Assembly (NCBI RefSeq): GCF_003597395.2
Contig: NC_133770.1
Location: 19,218,063 to 19,282,062, forward strand
Length of the DNA stretch: 64,000 bases
DNA from: Chelonoidis abingdonii
Taxonomy: Eukaryota; Chordata; Testudines; Testudinidae
Reading direction: 5' to 3'
The position numbers and the translations under genes are program-made. How positions within the stretch are numbered: the stretch's first letter is position 1; each line of letters opens with the position of its first letter. The notes below the pieces were generated by a model. That model was not told where the DNA came from, did not search any database, and saw nothing but the letters and a program-made list of their open reading frames with translations. Positions 1 through 10,946 of the stretch are shown piece by piece.

Positions 1-330
1 ATGAGCTTTTGGAACATGCTATAAATCAGAAGTGAGCCCCAGGGTTGTTGAGCCTTGCCCCCAATCATCACAAGCAACCCTGTTATATAATCACACTCCT
101 AAATTTGCCCCCCCCCCCAAAAAAAACTAATTAAATGTTTTTATCTCCACAACTTTTGCTGGGAGGCTGTTCCAGAACCTCACCCCGGGATGGTTACCCT
201 TCTTCTAATTTCCAGCCTGAATTTGTTCATGGCCAGTTTATATCCATTTGTTCTCGTGCCAGTGTTGTCAGTTAGCCTAAATAGCTCTTCACCTTCCCTG
301 CTTTTGACCCGCCCCCAATGTGTTAATGGG

Positions 331-512
331 GCAGGGGGTAGGGATAGCTCAATGGTTTGAGCATTGGCCCCCTAAACCCAGGGTTGTGAGTTCAGTCCTT
401 TAGAGGGCCACTTAGAGAGCTAGGACAAAATACTACTTCGTCCTGCTAGTGAAGGCAGCAGGCTGGACTCCATGACCTTTCAAGGTCCATTCTAGTTCTA
501 TGAGATAGGTAT
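331..512 (+). repeat. turtle tRNA-derived SINE (Cry type)
   Basis: The tRNA-like head is visible: an A-box region (gggatagctcaatggtttga) and a B-box region (gttgtgagttcagtcc). A diverged tail follows, containing ggactccatgacctttcaagg and a terminal ttctatgag. This is the pol III SINE family typical of cryptodire turtles, whose tail derives from CR1. The copy sits inside an antisense CR1. I could not find a clear target duplication. Confidence 0.8.
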
Positions 513-567
513 ATCTCCATTTATCCCCTCTCAAGCCTAAACAAGCGAAGCTCTTCCAGTCACTTCT

Positions 568-712
568 GGGGCTATCCATAAATTATATAACTCATTATGG
601 GGTGGGTGTGTCCTTAATTTTGTGTGTTTGTTTCCATGTTGCAAGGGAGCGGAGGGGAGGGGAAGGGAGTCTTGAAAAATCACCAAAAATGTGTTAATTT
701 ATGGACATCCCC
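568..712. mobile_element. 145-bp MITE nested in CR1
   Basis: The ends are imperfect terminal inverted repeats: ggggctatccataaatta on the left, and the complement of taatttatggacatcccc on the right. The trinucleotide tct flanks both sides (565-567 and 713-715). Removing the element rejoins the CR1 text on either side, which fixes the boundaries. There is no coding capacity. The TIR resembles a widespread class of animal MITEs that begin with a tccataaatta motif, but I did not assign a superfamily. Confidence 0.65.
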
Positions 713-1069
713 TCTCATAAGGCAGGTCCTCCAGCTCCCTGATCATCCTACTACCCTTTCTCTGAACCTGTTCCAGTTTACATTTGTTTTCTGGTCACCC
801 ATGTTCAAGAAACTATACTCAGTATTCCAGATGAGGTCGTAGCAGTACCTAGTACAATGGTATTAATACTTCCCGATCTCCGCTGGTCATACCTCACCTG
901 ATACATACTAGGAAACACTTCAGCATTTTCTGCCAATATACTTTAACCAACACACAGAAGCAAAACTATTAGGACTGCTAAAGTTTGAGTTGAATTACGT
1001 AACCATTATGTACTTACCAATGTCTTGATTCTTTTAGCACATCTCTAGCATCATGAAAAAGCTCCAGAC

Positions 1070-1280
1070 TGTAAAGGTTGAATAGTGGCCTCATGGTTAA
1101 GGGACAGGACTGGGACTCAGGTGTTCTGGGTTGAATTCTCAGCTCTGCTACAGACTTTATGCATCACTTCATCTCTCGGCACCTGCATCTGTCAAATGGG
1201 GATAATTCTTCCTTTCTCCCTCTCTTTGTCTGATTTATCAATTTAAATTGTAACCTTCTTCTTTCAGGGACCATCTCTGA
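1070..1280 (+). repeat. MIR-type SINE
   Basis: The sequence follows the amniote MIR consensus in order: ggacaggactgggactcagg, ggttgaattctcagctctgc, the c(a)cttcatctctcggcacctg block and gtcaaatggggataattc. It is diverged and incomplete at its 5' end. Confidence 0.7.
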
Positions 1281-1342
1281 CTCTATGTTTGCATATCAAA
1301 CAGTGGTCAAACAACAGAAATAACTGCAGCATTAGCATAAAC

Positions 1343-2173
1343 CAGAGGTGGGCAAACTATGGGCCCTGGGCCACGTCTGGCCCACGGGGCTGTCCTGCTC
1401 CGGCCCTGAGCTCCCAGCCCTCCCCTGCTGTTCCCCTCCCCCACAGCCTCAGCTCACCGTGCCGATGCGGTGGCTGGCTCCAGCCGGACGGCGCGGCTCA
1501 GGGGCAGATTTACAAGTGAACACAGGGTGCCCTGGCACGGGGTCTCCCAACAACGGGGGGCGTCAGGGCCGGGAACTCGGGCAGCTTAGCACTGGGGCAC
1601 CCCCTGTTGGTGGGGAATGTGCTGCACTGCAGGTGCAGGTGGGTGGTGAGGGTGGCGGGAGCACGGGAATCACAGCCGGAGGACTCAGGAGGAGCACCGG
1701 GCAGCCACGCAGCCGGCCGGAGAGAAGTGGTGCTTTGAAGGAGAAACCGCCGTTTGTCTCCAGCTGCGCAGCTGCCCCTGCTCCTCCTGAGTCCTCTGCC
1801 CATGTTCGCAGGGCCACATTCTGAAAAGGGGTTGTGAGGGGTGGGGGTGGATAGGGGATGGGATTCCAAGGGGATGGTTAGGGGCAGGAGGTCCGGGAGG
1901 AAGTGGTCAGGGGACAGGGAGGGGGTGTTGGATAGGGGGTGGGGTCCCGGGGCGCAGTTGGAGCAGGGATCCCAGGAAGGAAAGGTCAGTGGACAAGGAG
2001 CAGGGGGGATTGGATGGGTCGGGGATTCTGAGGGGGGCAGTCAGAGGGCAGGAGGTGGGAGGGGGCGGATAGGGAGCAGTGGCCAGGCTGTTTGGGGAGG
2101 CATAGCCTTCCCTACTCGGCCTTCCTTTCACAACGTCGATGTAGCCCTTGGGCCAAAAAGTTTGCTCACCCTG
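1343..2173. mobile_element. non-autonomous hAT element, 831 bp
   Basis: The left end is cagaggtgggcaaactatgg and the right end is the complement of a caGGGTGAGCAAACTTTTTGG-like repeat, giving matching terminal inverted repeats. The flanks gcataaac (1335-1342) and gtataaat (2174-2181) form a 6/8 target duplication, as expected for hAT. The core is GC-rich with decayed G-rich iterations (about 1820-2090). These iterations create several long but meaningless open frames on both strands. No transposase is present. Confidence 0.8.
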
Positions 2174-2181
2174 GTATAAAT

Positions 2182-5100
2182 GGTTTGCCTGCTTTTCTGT
2201 GGTTTGGATTTACTGTATGTTATAAATAGCCATAGAAGTAGCTGCCCACACATAGTGTACTGTGTACTCAATGTGATTATCAATGATCTTTTGTCTGGTA
2301 GCTTAACTACTTGAAAACACTATCTGTAGAAGAACACCACCACTGGTGAAATCAACAAACCAATGCAATGGGCTCCATTTCAGGCTAAGTAACATTCTGA
2401 AAAGCTTCTAAAATACTCACTCACTCATTGTGTAGTTATGGTGGGAAGCACCTGATAGAAAAGGTGGATGATGTCACCAGTTCAGTTAATTTCCTTTTTG
2501 AAATGATCACTTAAGATATGGGGATATGCAAATTTAAGCCAAGTGCTGAAGCTGCTGACTTAGTATTTCCATTCCTTTGTCTTAAAACGAAAATGTACAG
2601 AGAATCTGAAGCCAAAGGAAGCCAAACTGCAACCCCACAGGTTGAGTGTCTGACTTATCAGATTTCTTTCAACTGCATAATCAGAATATTTGAAGAACAA
2701 GAATAAATAATATACCCTAGGGGCAAACACTGAATACCTGCTTTCATCCTGCGCAGAAAGATTGTTTGTAGTACAGTATGTTTCTGCCCTGAGTTCCAGA
2801 GGAACTTGGGCTGTCCTTGGACAGCTGTGCAGAAAAGAGCCTGACCTCTCCTGCTACATACCTGTGCTCTTAACGGGTACTCTTAGAGCACTGGGCTTTT
2901 CAGAATTTGTGACTGTTTTACCATGGCCTGCCTCTCTTCTCATGCAGTATGACATCTACAACATTGCAAGAGACAACAATGCAGGGTCACAACTCAAGCA
3001 AATTGAGATTTTTCTACTGTAATGTACTTGCTTTGGGTTGGATTTCTGTCAGACTTGCGTTTCTCTGAAACTGTTCTTCCATCTCTTAAATTAAAACTCC
3101 ATTAGTAGTGCACAACTTTTCCAAATGAATATTGTTAGTATTAATTTTTTTGTTTATTACAAACATTGCCATGACACATCACTCACACATGAATCTATCC
3201 TTAAATAAACCCTCTACTGTAGATATCCAATTTAACATGATTATCGTGTATCATTTTAATTAGTCAATACATTCTCCACCTTCTAGTTAATGCAAGCTTT
3301 GGAGAGTTTAAAGAAAAAACAACAACCCAAAACATTTATATTAAAGCATTCAATCATATCTAATATAGTATCAGGTTTACCACCGACAATACAGGGATGA
3401 AATTCCTAGCATTTGGGAGTTTTAATATAATATTTTACTCTAGTTCTAATACTGCACCCATCACCAGGGCATCTGAGCACCTTCTGGAAGTGCAGTAAGT
3501 GACACGACAAATAATCTGCTATATGCAATTCTTTCCTTTTTTCTCTCCCTTTTGCCAGGGGGAAAATTAGGTGTTGAGTTGAAAAATATTGTTATTTTCT
3601 TTAACATGTGATATGTTCTGTGGTTTGATTAGTGAAGAGACAGTCAAAGAAATGTGCCTGGCATTTGAAATAGATGCTGGTGGAATTGGTGGTTCGTCTC
3701 AGATGCTGTCAGAAGCTAATTTCACGGTGTTGGTCTATCCACCTGAGAATGCTCAGTCTCCTGTACAAGGAAGTTTTACGCTTGTGGTAGATATAGTCCC
3801 ATTGTGCCTGAGGAGTGAAGTTGTTGATTGGGGTCTGTGACAGGGAGACATCCTTCTCCTGTCTTCTGCACTGTCTACACAGACTTGGAGATCTTCAGCT
3901 GTTAGATACTCCAGTGCAGTTTATTCATGTTTTGCTCTTTTCACCACCTGACTGATCTATACACCATAATTATTTATGGTTGCACTATCTCCTCAATTCT
4001 CTGCCAGCGAGAGGAGAGGTCTCTTTACCCAGAGATTCTTTCTGGTCCTGGTTCTAGTTCGGCTAGCCTGCCTCTCTCTCCCCATGCATTTCCTTCCTGT
4101 GTCTTCCTATACCTTCCCTGTTAATGGGCCAATTTGCTTGTTAGTCCTCCCTCAATCCATTCTAATCCAGTAATTACATCCTATCTAGTTCACCCTGGGA
4201 GGAGTTAATTGATACTTCAGCGGCCAGCATGCTCGCTCAGCAGTTCGTTCCCAGCACTATTTCACCTACTCTTCTATTTCCTTCCATACTTTTATATCCT
4301 TTCGGAAGATCCCTAGAAAGAACAAAACTAAGAAGACAAAATAGTGTGTATCTTTCTGGGTCAGTGTATGAGGCCTTTGCATCAAACTGACATACAAAGG
4401 AAAGGTTGTGCAAAGGTCAAAATGAGGTGTGTGTGTGTGGGCAGGGGGAAGCAGCTCTTCACTTGGAGAATGAGTTTCCCATCTCCTGTGAACCACAGCT
4501 CCTAATTCTACCCCTCTCCCTCTTTTCCCACCCTCACCCTGTCGGAGGGGCTGGGTTGGTCACAGCGCTTACTGCAATTCTAGGGCCTGTGTGTGTCCAT
4601 GAGGCAAAAAAAGAGAACTGAGTCTTGGACTGGGTTTGAGTTGCAACTGTTTCCGTTTTTATGTTCGCTCCTACTGAGGGATTCTCTTGCCCTCAGTTAC
4701 CAGAGGTGGTAGGTGAGCCCCCACTCTTTGAACTGTGGTGGAGAAGGGGCTGTCCTGTGTGGCAGATATTCCCCCATGATTGCTATTTGAGAAGGGAAAT
4801 CTTCAACCTTATAGGTTCCTATCAACCTTTTGAGCATGGATGGAGCTATCAGCCAGTGAGAAACATTTCAATCTATACACCTCCCCACCCTTTTCAATTT
4901 CTTCTGTGGCTAGCTAAGATCAGATCTCATCCTCCAGATGTTTTTCTTATGAGCCTGATTGTCTTATGTTGCCACAATGGGGAAGGATGGAATCTCGGAG
5001 ACTCTGTGGGTAAGCAGGCTACTTAGGCAATGGCAGCATTTCTGGTGTAGGGCCCTACTAACGACAATACAGTTACGTTCCTGATCTTCGGTTCCATGTC

Positions 5101-5404
5101 ACAATGGTTCGATTTAGAGTATCACTTTCCAAAATACCAGTCCTTTCAGCTTGTTTAAATGCAGACATTTTCAAAGCAGCAAGAATGTGTGCAATGTGTG
5201 TAGGAGTCATTAAAACTCTAGTTAGGCTGAAAGTCACCAGTTATCCATCTCTCTGCCCACAATGCAGAGGGTGACTAGCCTCTGAATCGCCTTCTCTAAA
5301 AAATGCCACCATTTCATATTAAAATGCTTTGTTTTTTGGGCCCAGGTTTGGTCCTAATTCTGTGTGAATACAGAGTAACTCCTTTAACTTCAGTCTAGTC
5401 AGTT
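2182..5404. other. no gene recognised
   Basis: I see no family-level similarity, no exon with good splice sites and no clear repeat in this stretch. Open frames here (for example 2762-3022, 3589-3840 and 4661-5026) lack recognisable motifs. A short GT run occurs near 4428-4438. Confidence 0.5.
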
Positions 5405-5530
5405 CATGAGATTATTGTCTGTTATTTGCATTGCAGTAGCACCTAGGAGCCCCACTCCTGGATCAGGACCCCATTGTGCTGGGTGCTGTATGAACACAGA
5501 ACAAAATGACAGCCCAGGCCCTTTGTTGAC
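5405..5530 (-). repeat. MIR-related SINE tail, antisense
   Basis: The text gtagcacctaggagcccca ... ccattgtgctgggtgctgta is the reverse complement of the 3' tail seen in forward orientation at 12990-13075 (tacagcacctagcacaatgg). Confidence 0.55.
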
Positions 5531-6082
5531 TTTTACCCTACCTTCAAGTTGGAAGTAAATACTGTCAAGCCAGAGCTACTTGTTAACTTCCCCTGGTGAC
5601 CTCTTGTTTTCAAATATGTTGCTTTCACTGAGATTTGCATTTCTTTTTTCTATAATGATCCCGTACAGCTTTTTAAAATCTTTCAGACTCTAAATGGTAT
5701 AGTCCAACTCAATCCAAACCGTCCTCATTATTGATACCCTCTAAAAGCTATATCAATCTGGCAATTGTCTGTAGAATTACTCCTTGTCTATAAACACATT
5801 GGCATCTTGTATGGAAGTAGAAACATTTAATATATAATTCACTAGAGGAAATGTCTCTCTGCTGTAGAGTAGTTATGAGAATTACAGCCCGATGTTAATA
5901 AAGTACAGACACAGTATTAGGAGAATTGTTAGCTATTACTGGGCAAAAAATCAAATCAAATCGCCAAACAAAGTGCTAATCTTGTCTGCAAAGTGAGCAA
6001 GATCTTGTTCCAGGAGAAAGCAACATTTAAGGAACCAGCTTGCAAATTTCTCATCGTTCCTATTGCATACTGAGAGCGCTCA
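5531..6082. other. no gene recognised
   Basis: This is AT-rich unique-looking sequence. A short (CT)n run follows at 6083-6098. Confidence 0.4.
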
Positions 6083-6104
6083 CTCTCTCTCTCTCTCCTT
6101 TCTA

Positions 6105-6445
6105 GGGCTGGAAATCTTTTGCCAGAAATTTTGAAAAAAAATTTTTTTTTTTAATTTTCCCCTATTTCTCTCCCCATTTTTGACACCCCACCAAATGGTT
6201 TTGGTCTGTTTGCTTTTCCTGGCTTTCTGTTCCTTTTCCTCCCTTTTACAGTTGGGGGGAAAAGGAGGAAAGTGAGGGAGAAGGGGGGCAGAAATGAAAA
6301 AATGCACTCACATATTTTCACGGTTTGTTTTGTCACTGAAAAACTGGTAAAAAATAAAAATTTCCCACCAAAAGTGTGTTTGGGGGAAAAAAGGTAATTT
6401 TCCATTGAAAAATGTTTTCAGTAGAAAATTTTTCAACCAGGTCTA
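6105..6445. repeat. A/T-homopolymer-rich fold-back relic
   Basis: Runs such as ttttgaaaaaaaattttttt near the left edge and ccattgaaaaatgttttcag / gaaaatttttcaaccagg at the right edge resemble the ends of the relics at 14575-15110 and 15565-16115. It is probably the same palindromic family. The boundaries are approximate. Confidence 0.4.
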
Positions 6446-6543
6446 TTTTTAACATTCCCTTTGTGTTTTTCCTCATTCCTTCTCTTTCTTCTCCTTCCAC
6501 TGGTTGGTCTGCCCTTTTATCTCTAGTCTCATTTTTCTCCAAA

Positions 6544-6627
6544 TTATAGAGCTCTGTGTAGCTCGAAAGCTTGTCTCTCTCACCAACAGAAGTTGGTCTA
6601 ATAAAAGATATTACCTCATGTACCTTT
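6544..6627 (-). repeat. arm of reptilian fold-back repeat
   Basis: The text gtagctcgaaagcttgtctc ... ccaacagaagttggtctaat ... gatattacctcatgtacctt is one arm of a family that also occurs at 21079-21700, 49232-49335 and 52080-52180. Copies elsewhere in the window show that the full element is palindromic. Confidence 0.6.
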
Positions 6628-6679
6628 TCTTTCCGAATTGTACTGGGCATTTTCCAGATAAATATCAAGCCCATTTTCT

Positions 6680-6775
6680 GTCTTAAATGTAGCTTGTAGC
6701 CTCTTTCAGGTAGGGGTTGGATCATCTTATATGTTTTTACAGCACCCAATGTAATGCTCTATTTGGAGCACTGTA
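6680..6775 (+). repeat. MIR-related SINE tail
   Basis: The text tgtttttacagcacccaatg ... gcactgtaatacaaa matches the MIR-like tail seen at 12990-13075. Diverged. Confidence 0.4.
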
Positions 6776-6804
6776 ATACAAAAACATTATAAGACAAGGT
6801 CCTT

Positions 6805-7065
6805 ACCTAGAAGTCTTTTTCTTGTCCATTTCTTTTTTCTTTTCTTTTTTTTTTCTCTCTGCCCCATCTCTTTCCTTCCATTGTTACTGCCCATCTCTCT
6901 CTCTTGATGCTCAGTCCTTGTCTTGGGTTTTGTACCCTCTATCATTCTCCTCTTGTTCTCTACCTCCCTTCTTTCATCCTACCCAGCCAGGTTCCTTCCC
7001 TACTTTTCCTTACTTCAATCTTTCCATCTCCTCCTCTCCCGTCTCCAAATCAAAGATTTCTGCCA
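6805..7065 (+). repeat. pyrimidine-rich low-complexity tract
   Basis: The strand is dominated by C and T, with runs such as ttcttttttctttttttttt (about 6825-6860) and blocks of ctctctctctt. The frames open here are compositional artefacts. Confidence 0.6.
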
Positions 7066-7324
7066 CCCCAGCTGACTTTATCATCTGGCAATGGTGGGGA
7101 ATGTGTTGCACCTATGTGTGGTGTTTAACCTATCAGCACTTATTTACAATGATGATCCAGGGGTTAGCACTATAATTCAGTGCAAATCTAAATTATATCA
7201 GTTTAGAGATTATGCAATCAACTACATTAAAATTTACTGCAGAATTCAGGAAAGTCATTGGTTCAGCACCTCATCCTAACTGGCAGTTATTTTGCCAGCC
7301 TGCCAACACTTTATAACAAACAGA

Positions 7325-8520
7325 TACAGATCTTCTTTGAGTACATGTCCCTGTGGGTGCAACACTGTAGGATATGTACAGGTCCAGGCACTTTTGACCA
7401 GAGACTTGTAAAAGCAGTATCCACATCCCCACACTTGCACAGAGCAGCACTACATGCTCCCATCTGAGGACATATAAGGAGGTGCGGACCTGCCATCACT
7501 CAGTGCCTTCTCAGCTGCCTGTAGATCCAGATGGAGCACTTTTGGCATTCGCCGTTCGAGGGGCAGCTCCAGGCACCAGTGCACCAAGCGCATGCCTGGG
7601 GCGGCAAGCAGGAGGGGCGGCGGGCAGCGTGCCCATCGCTGTGAGGGTGACAGTCAGGCTGCCTTTGGCCGGTCCCGTGGCTTCGGCGTCAGGTACACTA
7701 AAGGCGCGGGACCGGGGACCTCATGCAGGCGTGCCGCTGAAAGCTGCCTGAATGCCATGCTTGGGGCGGCCAAATACATAGAGCCGCTCCTGCGCTGTTC
7801 TCACTTATAGTGAACCATTAATTTTTTATTTTCTTAAGTTTTTATTTCATTCGCTGTTGTTTTTTTTTCTCATTTTCAGCACATTTGTGCTTTGACATGG
7901 AGGATCCTCACTCCCCATCGTCTGGACTTTAAATTTACTGCTTCAGCACTTCCCTGGGTTATGAAAACCCCAGAGTTCCAGCCCTGCCACAGGCCTTTTC
8001 CCCAGAGCATAGGGCATTCTAGCTGTTTATGGTATTTCTGAGACACCCACATCCCATCAAAGTGTGAGGTCTGCATGGGGTTTCAAAGCGGGTTTCAAAG
8101 GACAGAGAGACTAGGTTGAAGCTCCTCTCAATGGAACGCTCCCTACTCCAGCAGGATCCACTTCCCTCCTCCCTGCTACATTGGCCTCAACATCTCAGGC
8201 TGCTCCAGCGATTGCTGGACCCCCAGCAGCAGTTCTGGAGTCAAAGATTTTGAAGAAAAAGAAGCCTTGTTCTCCTTCTAGAGGGTCTAAGAAAAGGATG
8301 GGTCACCCCATAACTCTGGCTCCCGGGAGACCTCGTGTCCCACAAAGGGCACCACTAAGGCTCTGGCTGAAACCCATACTGAAGTATCTGCCTTGCCTAA
8401 GAAGCCTCAGTCTGGGAAGTCTTCTGCTAGGCAATACAAGGAAGCGCCCACTTCTCCATCTAACACCACTTGGCATCAAAAGGTCCTTGACTACTGCAGT
8501 AGTTATATGTTAAGCATCTT
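7325..8520 (+). mobile_element. retroelement leader and degraded gag-like remnant
   Basis: The segment begins near a phrase (gagtacatgtccctgtgggt) that I associate with an abundant turtle retroelement. It runs through a promoter-like leader containing catataaggaggtgcg (about 7468). From about 8030 a decayed coding stretch reads, in broken frames, like a histidine/cysteine knuckle followed by an Arg/Lys-rich helix, then Ser/Pro-rich text. That layout recalls the gag of DIRS-like elements. Stops and frame shifts interrupt it, and a 235-bp hAT element is inserted at 7558-7792. No reverse transcriptase or recombinase is present. Class assignment is an inference. Confidence 0.4.
7558..7792. mobile_element. 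non-autonomous hAT element, 235 bp
   Basis: The left end is gaggggcagctccaggcacc and the right end is the complement of caggagcggctctatgtat. The flanks cgccgttc (7550-7557) and cgctgttc (7793-7800) are a 7/8 target duplication. It shares its end motif (ggcagctccaggcacca, cttggggcggc) with the copy at 11715-11952. Confidence 0.8.
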
Positions 8521-8729
8521 GGCTCCAGTCTCCTAGACTCCCAAGGGAAGTACAGAGGTACAGGGCCCAAGCTCTTCAGAGCTGACATGGACTTCTCACT
8601 CCACTCCCTTAAAGATTCAAGGGCACCATTAGACTTACTGTCACTGTACCATACAGCATTGCCTTCAATGGGGAGGAGTTGGTAGCCAGGACACTTAACC
8701 TGTTTAGGAAAAGGTCCTATCATTATTTA

Positions 8730-10256
8730 AACTTCCTGCTTGTAGTGACTATGTTTTGGTTTTGGATCCTTCTGATCTGTTTACTTTTTGGCTTATGCTC
8801 TTCTCATGTGAACTGAGCTTTGTGTGCATAGAAGAGGTGCAGACTACTAATATTTAACATATCCTAGAGAAGTTCATTAAAAACCCACATAGCTGAAACA
8901 TAAGTCTATGTGATATACAACCCAAAATATTTAATATAATACATACTGCCAGAAAATATACTTCTCCAGCAGGAACTATTCTCAATGATGCTAGACAGAC
9001 ATTTAATTAAACTGAATGGAAATAATAGATTTATATAACATTCTGGTTAGAGTTCTTCCATCTGCTGTATTTTACTAAGTATAAAATTATTTGAGGAGTC
9101 CAAAGCTATTGAACTAATGTTGTTGTGAATCTCCAGAACTGGGGATAATTTTCATAACTTTATTTTTCTATATTCCTAAGAAGTACTGCTCCCAAAACCA
9201 GGGCTATATTCTGATATCCTTACTCATGTTGAGTACTGTCTTCCACTGGGCACATTCCCAGTGAAATCAATGGGGCTGCTTGTGAAGTAAGGTCCTATTC
9301 TGTTTGGGCGAGGGTGTCAGAATCTGCCCCCAATTATTTTAGGGGATAACGTGATGTCATCTGACATGTGCAGAGATTAGAACTGTAATCACATTCCAAG
9401 GCCTACAGTTTTCTGAAAGTGGTTGTTTTTGGAGCAATATCAAGAGAGAGTAACAGCCTCTTCGCTGTCAGAGGTAGAACATTTTTAGTGAGCTCCTGCT
9501 AATGCCTAAGACTGTAGTATCCTCTGTATTCCCAGTGTGATAGTATAATGCAAAATGCCTTAGTGCTCCCCACCAATTAGCAGGGGCCTGATACTGCCTC
9601 CTTTACCCCCTCGAGTACTAACTTACCCTGCAAATAGTCCCACTTGGGAAATAAGTTATTATTCAAGGGGAGATAAGTAACAGATGGCATCTTTGGACTG
9701 TAGAAGTTGTCAGTGACCCCCAATAGGTTGAATAGCTTTTACTCTTTCCTCCAATAGTAGTTAAGAAGGAGTAAGGCAGTTTCTTGATTCCTCCGTTTTG
9801 TTGCTCTTAATTGGCCAAACAAAGGAAGACGCACGGAAGGAGTTGTTATATACAATGGCCAACATTTTCAAAAATTATCTCTGATTTTGAGGCTCAACTT
9901 GAGACACCCAGGGTCAGGTGTTCAAAAGTCATGAAACCAGTGGGAACTTCCAGTGCCCAGCACCCCTGAAAATGCAACCTAAGGTATTGGAGAGACAGAA
10001 ACTGAGGCACCCAAATTCAAAAGCCCCCTTTAAAAAAAACAACCTGTTTACTGCTGAATTAAACTACATTGTGTTTTCGGGAGTTTTATAAAAGAACTCC
10101 ATGTACTACTGAAAGAGATACGCTGGCGTACATAGTGATTTATTTCAGTCACATAGTGTAGAAACTGGCATGGTGACATTTCTTGGGTAACTCTCCAGAC
10201 AAAGGAAAACAATTGAGTGCAGAAATATCACTTCAGCCTGATAACATGTATTTTAT
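8730..10256. other. no gene; weak fold-back relics
   Basis: No gene is visible. Two stretches resemble the palindromic repeats described elsewhere in the window: about 9205-9300 (cagtgaaatcaatggggctg) and about 9860-10030 (cattttcaaaaattatc ... gaggcacccaaattcaaaag). Both are diverged. Confidence 0.4.
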
Positions 10257-10342
10257 CTATAAACGATTCAAGAATAGCCCTAGCTGACATTGACATTCCC
10301 CAAAGAAACCAATCAGAACAAGAAGATAAAGCTTGCAATCAC

Positions 10343-10480
10343 CTCTTGTATGCAGGTTGATATTCTTCTTGGCTACTCCTATTTGTCTTTTACTAGATAA
10401 ACATTCAACAGCCTTGTGTTTTGTGGACTTTCTTATCTCCTTGGGGTCTACTGCTTCACCAGACTCCTCCAGCTGCAGAT
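10343..10480 (-). CDS. candidate internal exon 2 of an unrecognised minus-strand gene
   Basis: On the minus strand an acceptor (ttttagaaatgcag) precedes a 138-nt block that ends at the donor agag|gtgatt. Read in phase 1 at both ends it encodes a split Asp codon, 45 residues, then the first base of the next codon. The peptide starts acidic (LQLEESGEAVDPKE) and becomes basic and Lys-rich, with one Cys (AVECLSSKRQ). Its frame is exactly the one needed to continue from the candidate exon at 10891-10946, 410 bases upstream on this strand. I do not recognise the protein. Weak points are the donor (gtgatt), a modest polypyrimidine tract, and the fact that the frame stays open into both flanks (10257-10547), as a chance ORF would. 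No interspersed repeat overlaps it. Confidence 0.3.
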
Positions 10481-10890
10481 CTGCATTTCTAAAACCCCAA
10501 ATCTTTAAGAAAGCCCAGCTCTTTTTCCAAATCTGCACATGCCACAAAGAAAAATCTTGAAGTGAATTTTATTACTTGGACAATTGCTTTTGCTGTGTAG
10601 GATTGAGCCAGAGTTCTAACTGAACACACATAATACTGCTAAAATACATCTATACACCTTTCTCTCTTTTAAACCTAAGTCTACTTTCAAGTGACCTCTA
10701 TAGGTGTGGGCTTGTACTCCATGCCACATTAGGCATAAATTCCAAGCAAGGGTTCTCGGTTTTTATAACACATTAATGCGGCAACTCCAGGACCATTAAA
10801 AAAGAGACTTTTTTTCTTGATTTAAATATGCAAAGGAAGACTACAATTAATGCAGGATTTTGATATTAAATAACATCTATTGTCCCTTAC

Positions 10891-10946
10891 CTTTTCTGTT
10901 TTCAGCGTAGCACAGATTTTTGTACTTGCAGTTCATGAAAGCCTTC
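10891..10946 (-). CDS. candidate exon 1, cysteine-containing, minus strand
   Basis: On the minus strand the acceptor cttgcaccctgccaatttcag is pyrimidine-rich and the donor aaaag|gtaagg is close to consensus, bounding 56 nt. The only open phase gives KAFMNCKYKNLCYAENRK plus split codons on both sides, with two Cys seven residues apart. The Cys and Tyr content suggests a secreted or cysteine-rich protein, but I recognise no family. The next candidate exon on this strand (10343-10480) accepts its phase and stays open. The same DNA carries an exon-like block on the plus strand (10906-10979), so at most one of the two is likely to be real. Both could be chance. Confidence 0.3.

Larger units (their letters stand above)
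128..935 (-). repeat. CR1 LINE fragment, antisense, interrupted twice
   Basis: This is the reverse complement of the 3' part of a CR1 retrotransposon (end of the reverse-transcriptase ORF). It is recognised from the phrases around 160-290 (ctgggaggctgttccagaac), 515-567 and 713-890 (ctgtaccctttctctgaacctgttccag-like text, then the vgDHr-type segment). Two insertions split it: a tRNA-derived SINE near 331-512 and a 145-bp MITE at 568-712. The frame is broken throughout, so this is an old, dead copy. The outer edges are approximate. Confidence 0.75.

Noticed and set aside
331..395. tRNA gene
   Set aside because: The A- and B-box text belongs to a SINE with the family's tail. The cloverleaf is degraded and lies inside CR1.
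1348..2179. Long GC-rich open frames on both strands
   Set aside because: They lie wholly inside a hAT element defined by inverted repeats and a target duplication, and they show no protein signature.
4711..4716. Donor site gtaggtgagcc after an acceptor-like ccctcag
   Set aside because: The enclosed exon would be only 16 nt and there is no partner exon.
4661..5026. 121-codon plus-strand frame as a gene
   Set aside because: Low-information composition, no motifs, no start context or splice evidence.
6333..6749. 138-codon minus-strand frame
   Set aside because: It is built from fold-back repeat and SINE-tail text with no motifs.
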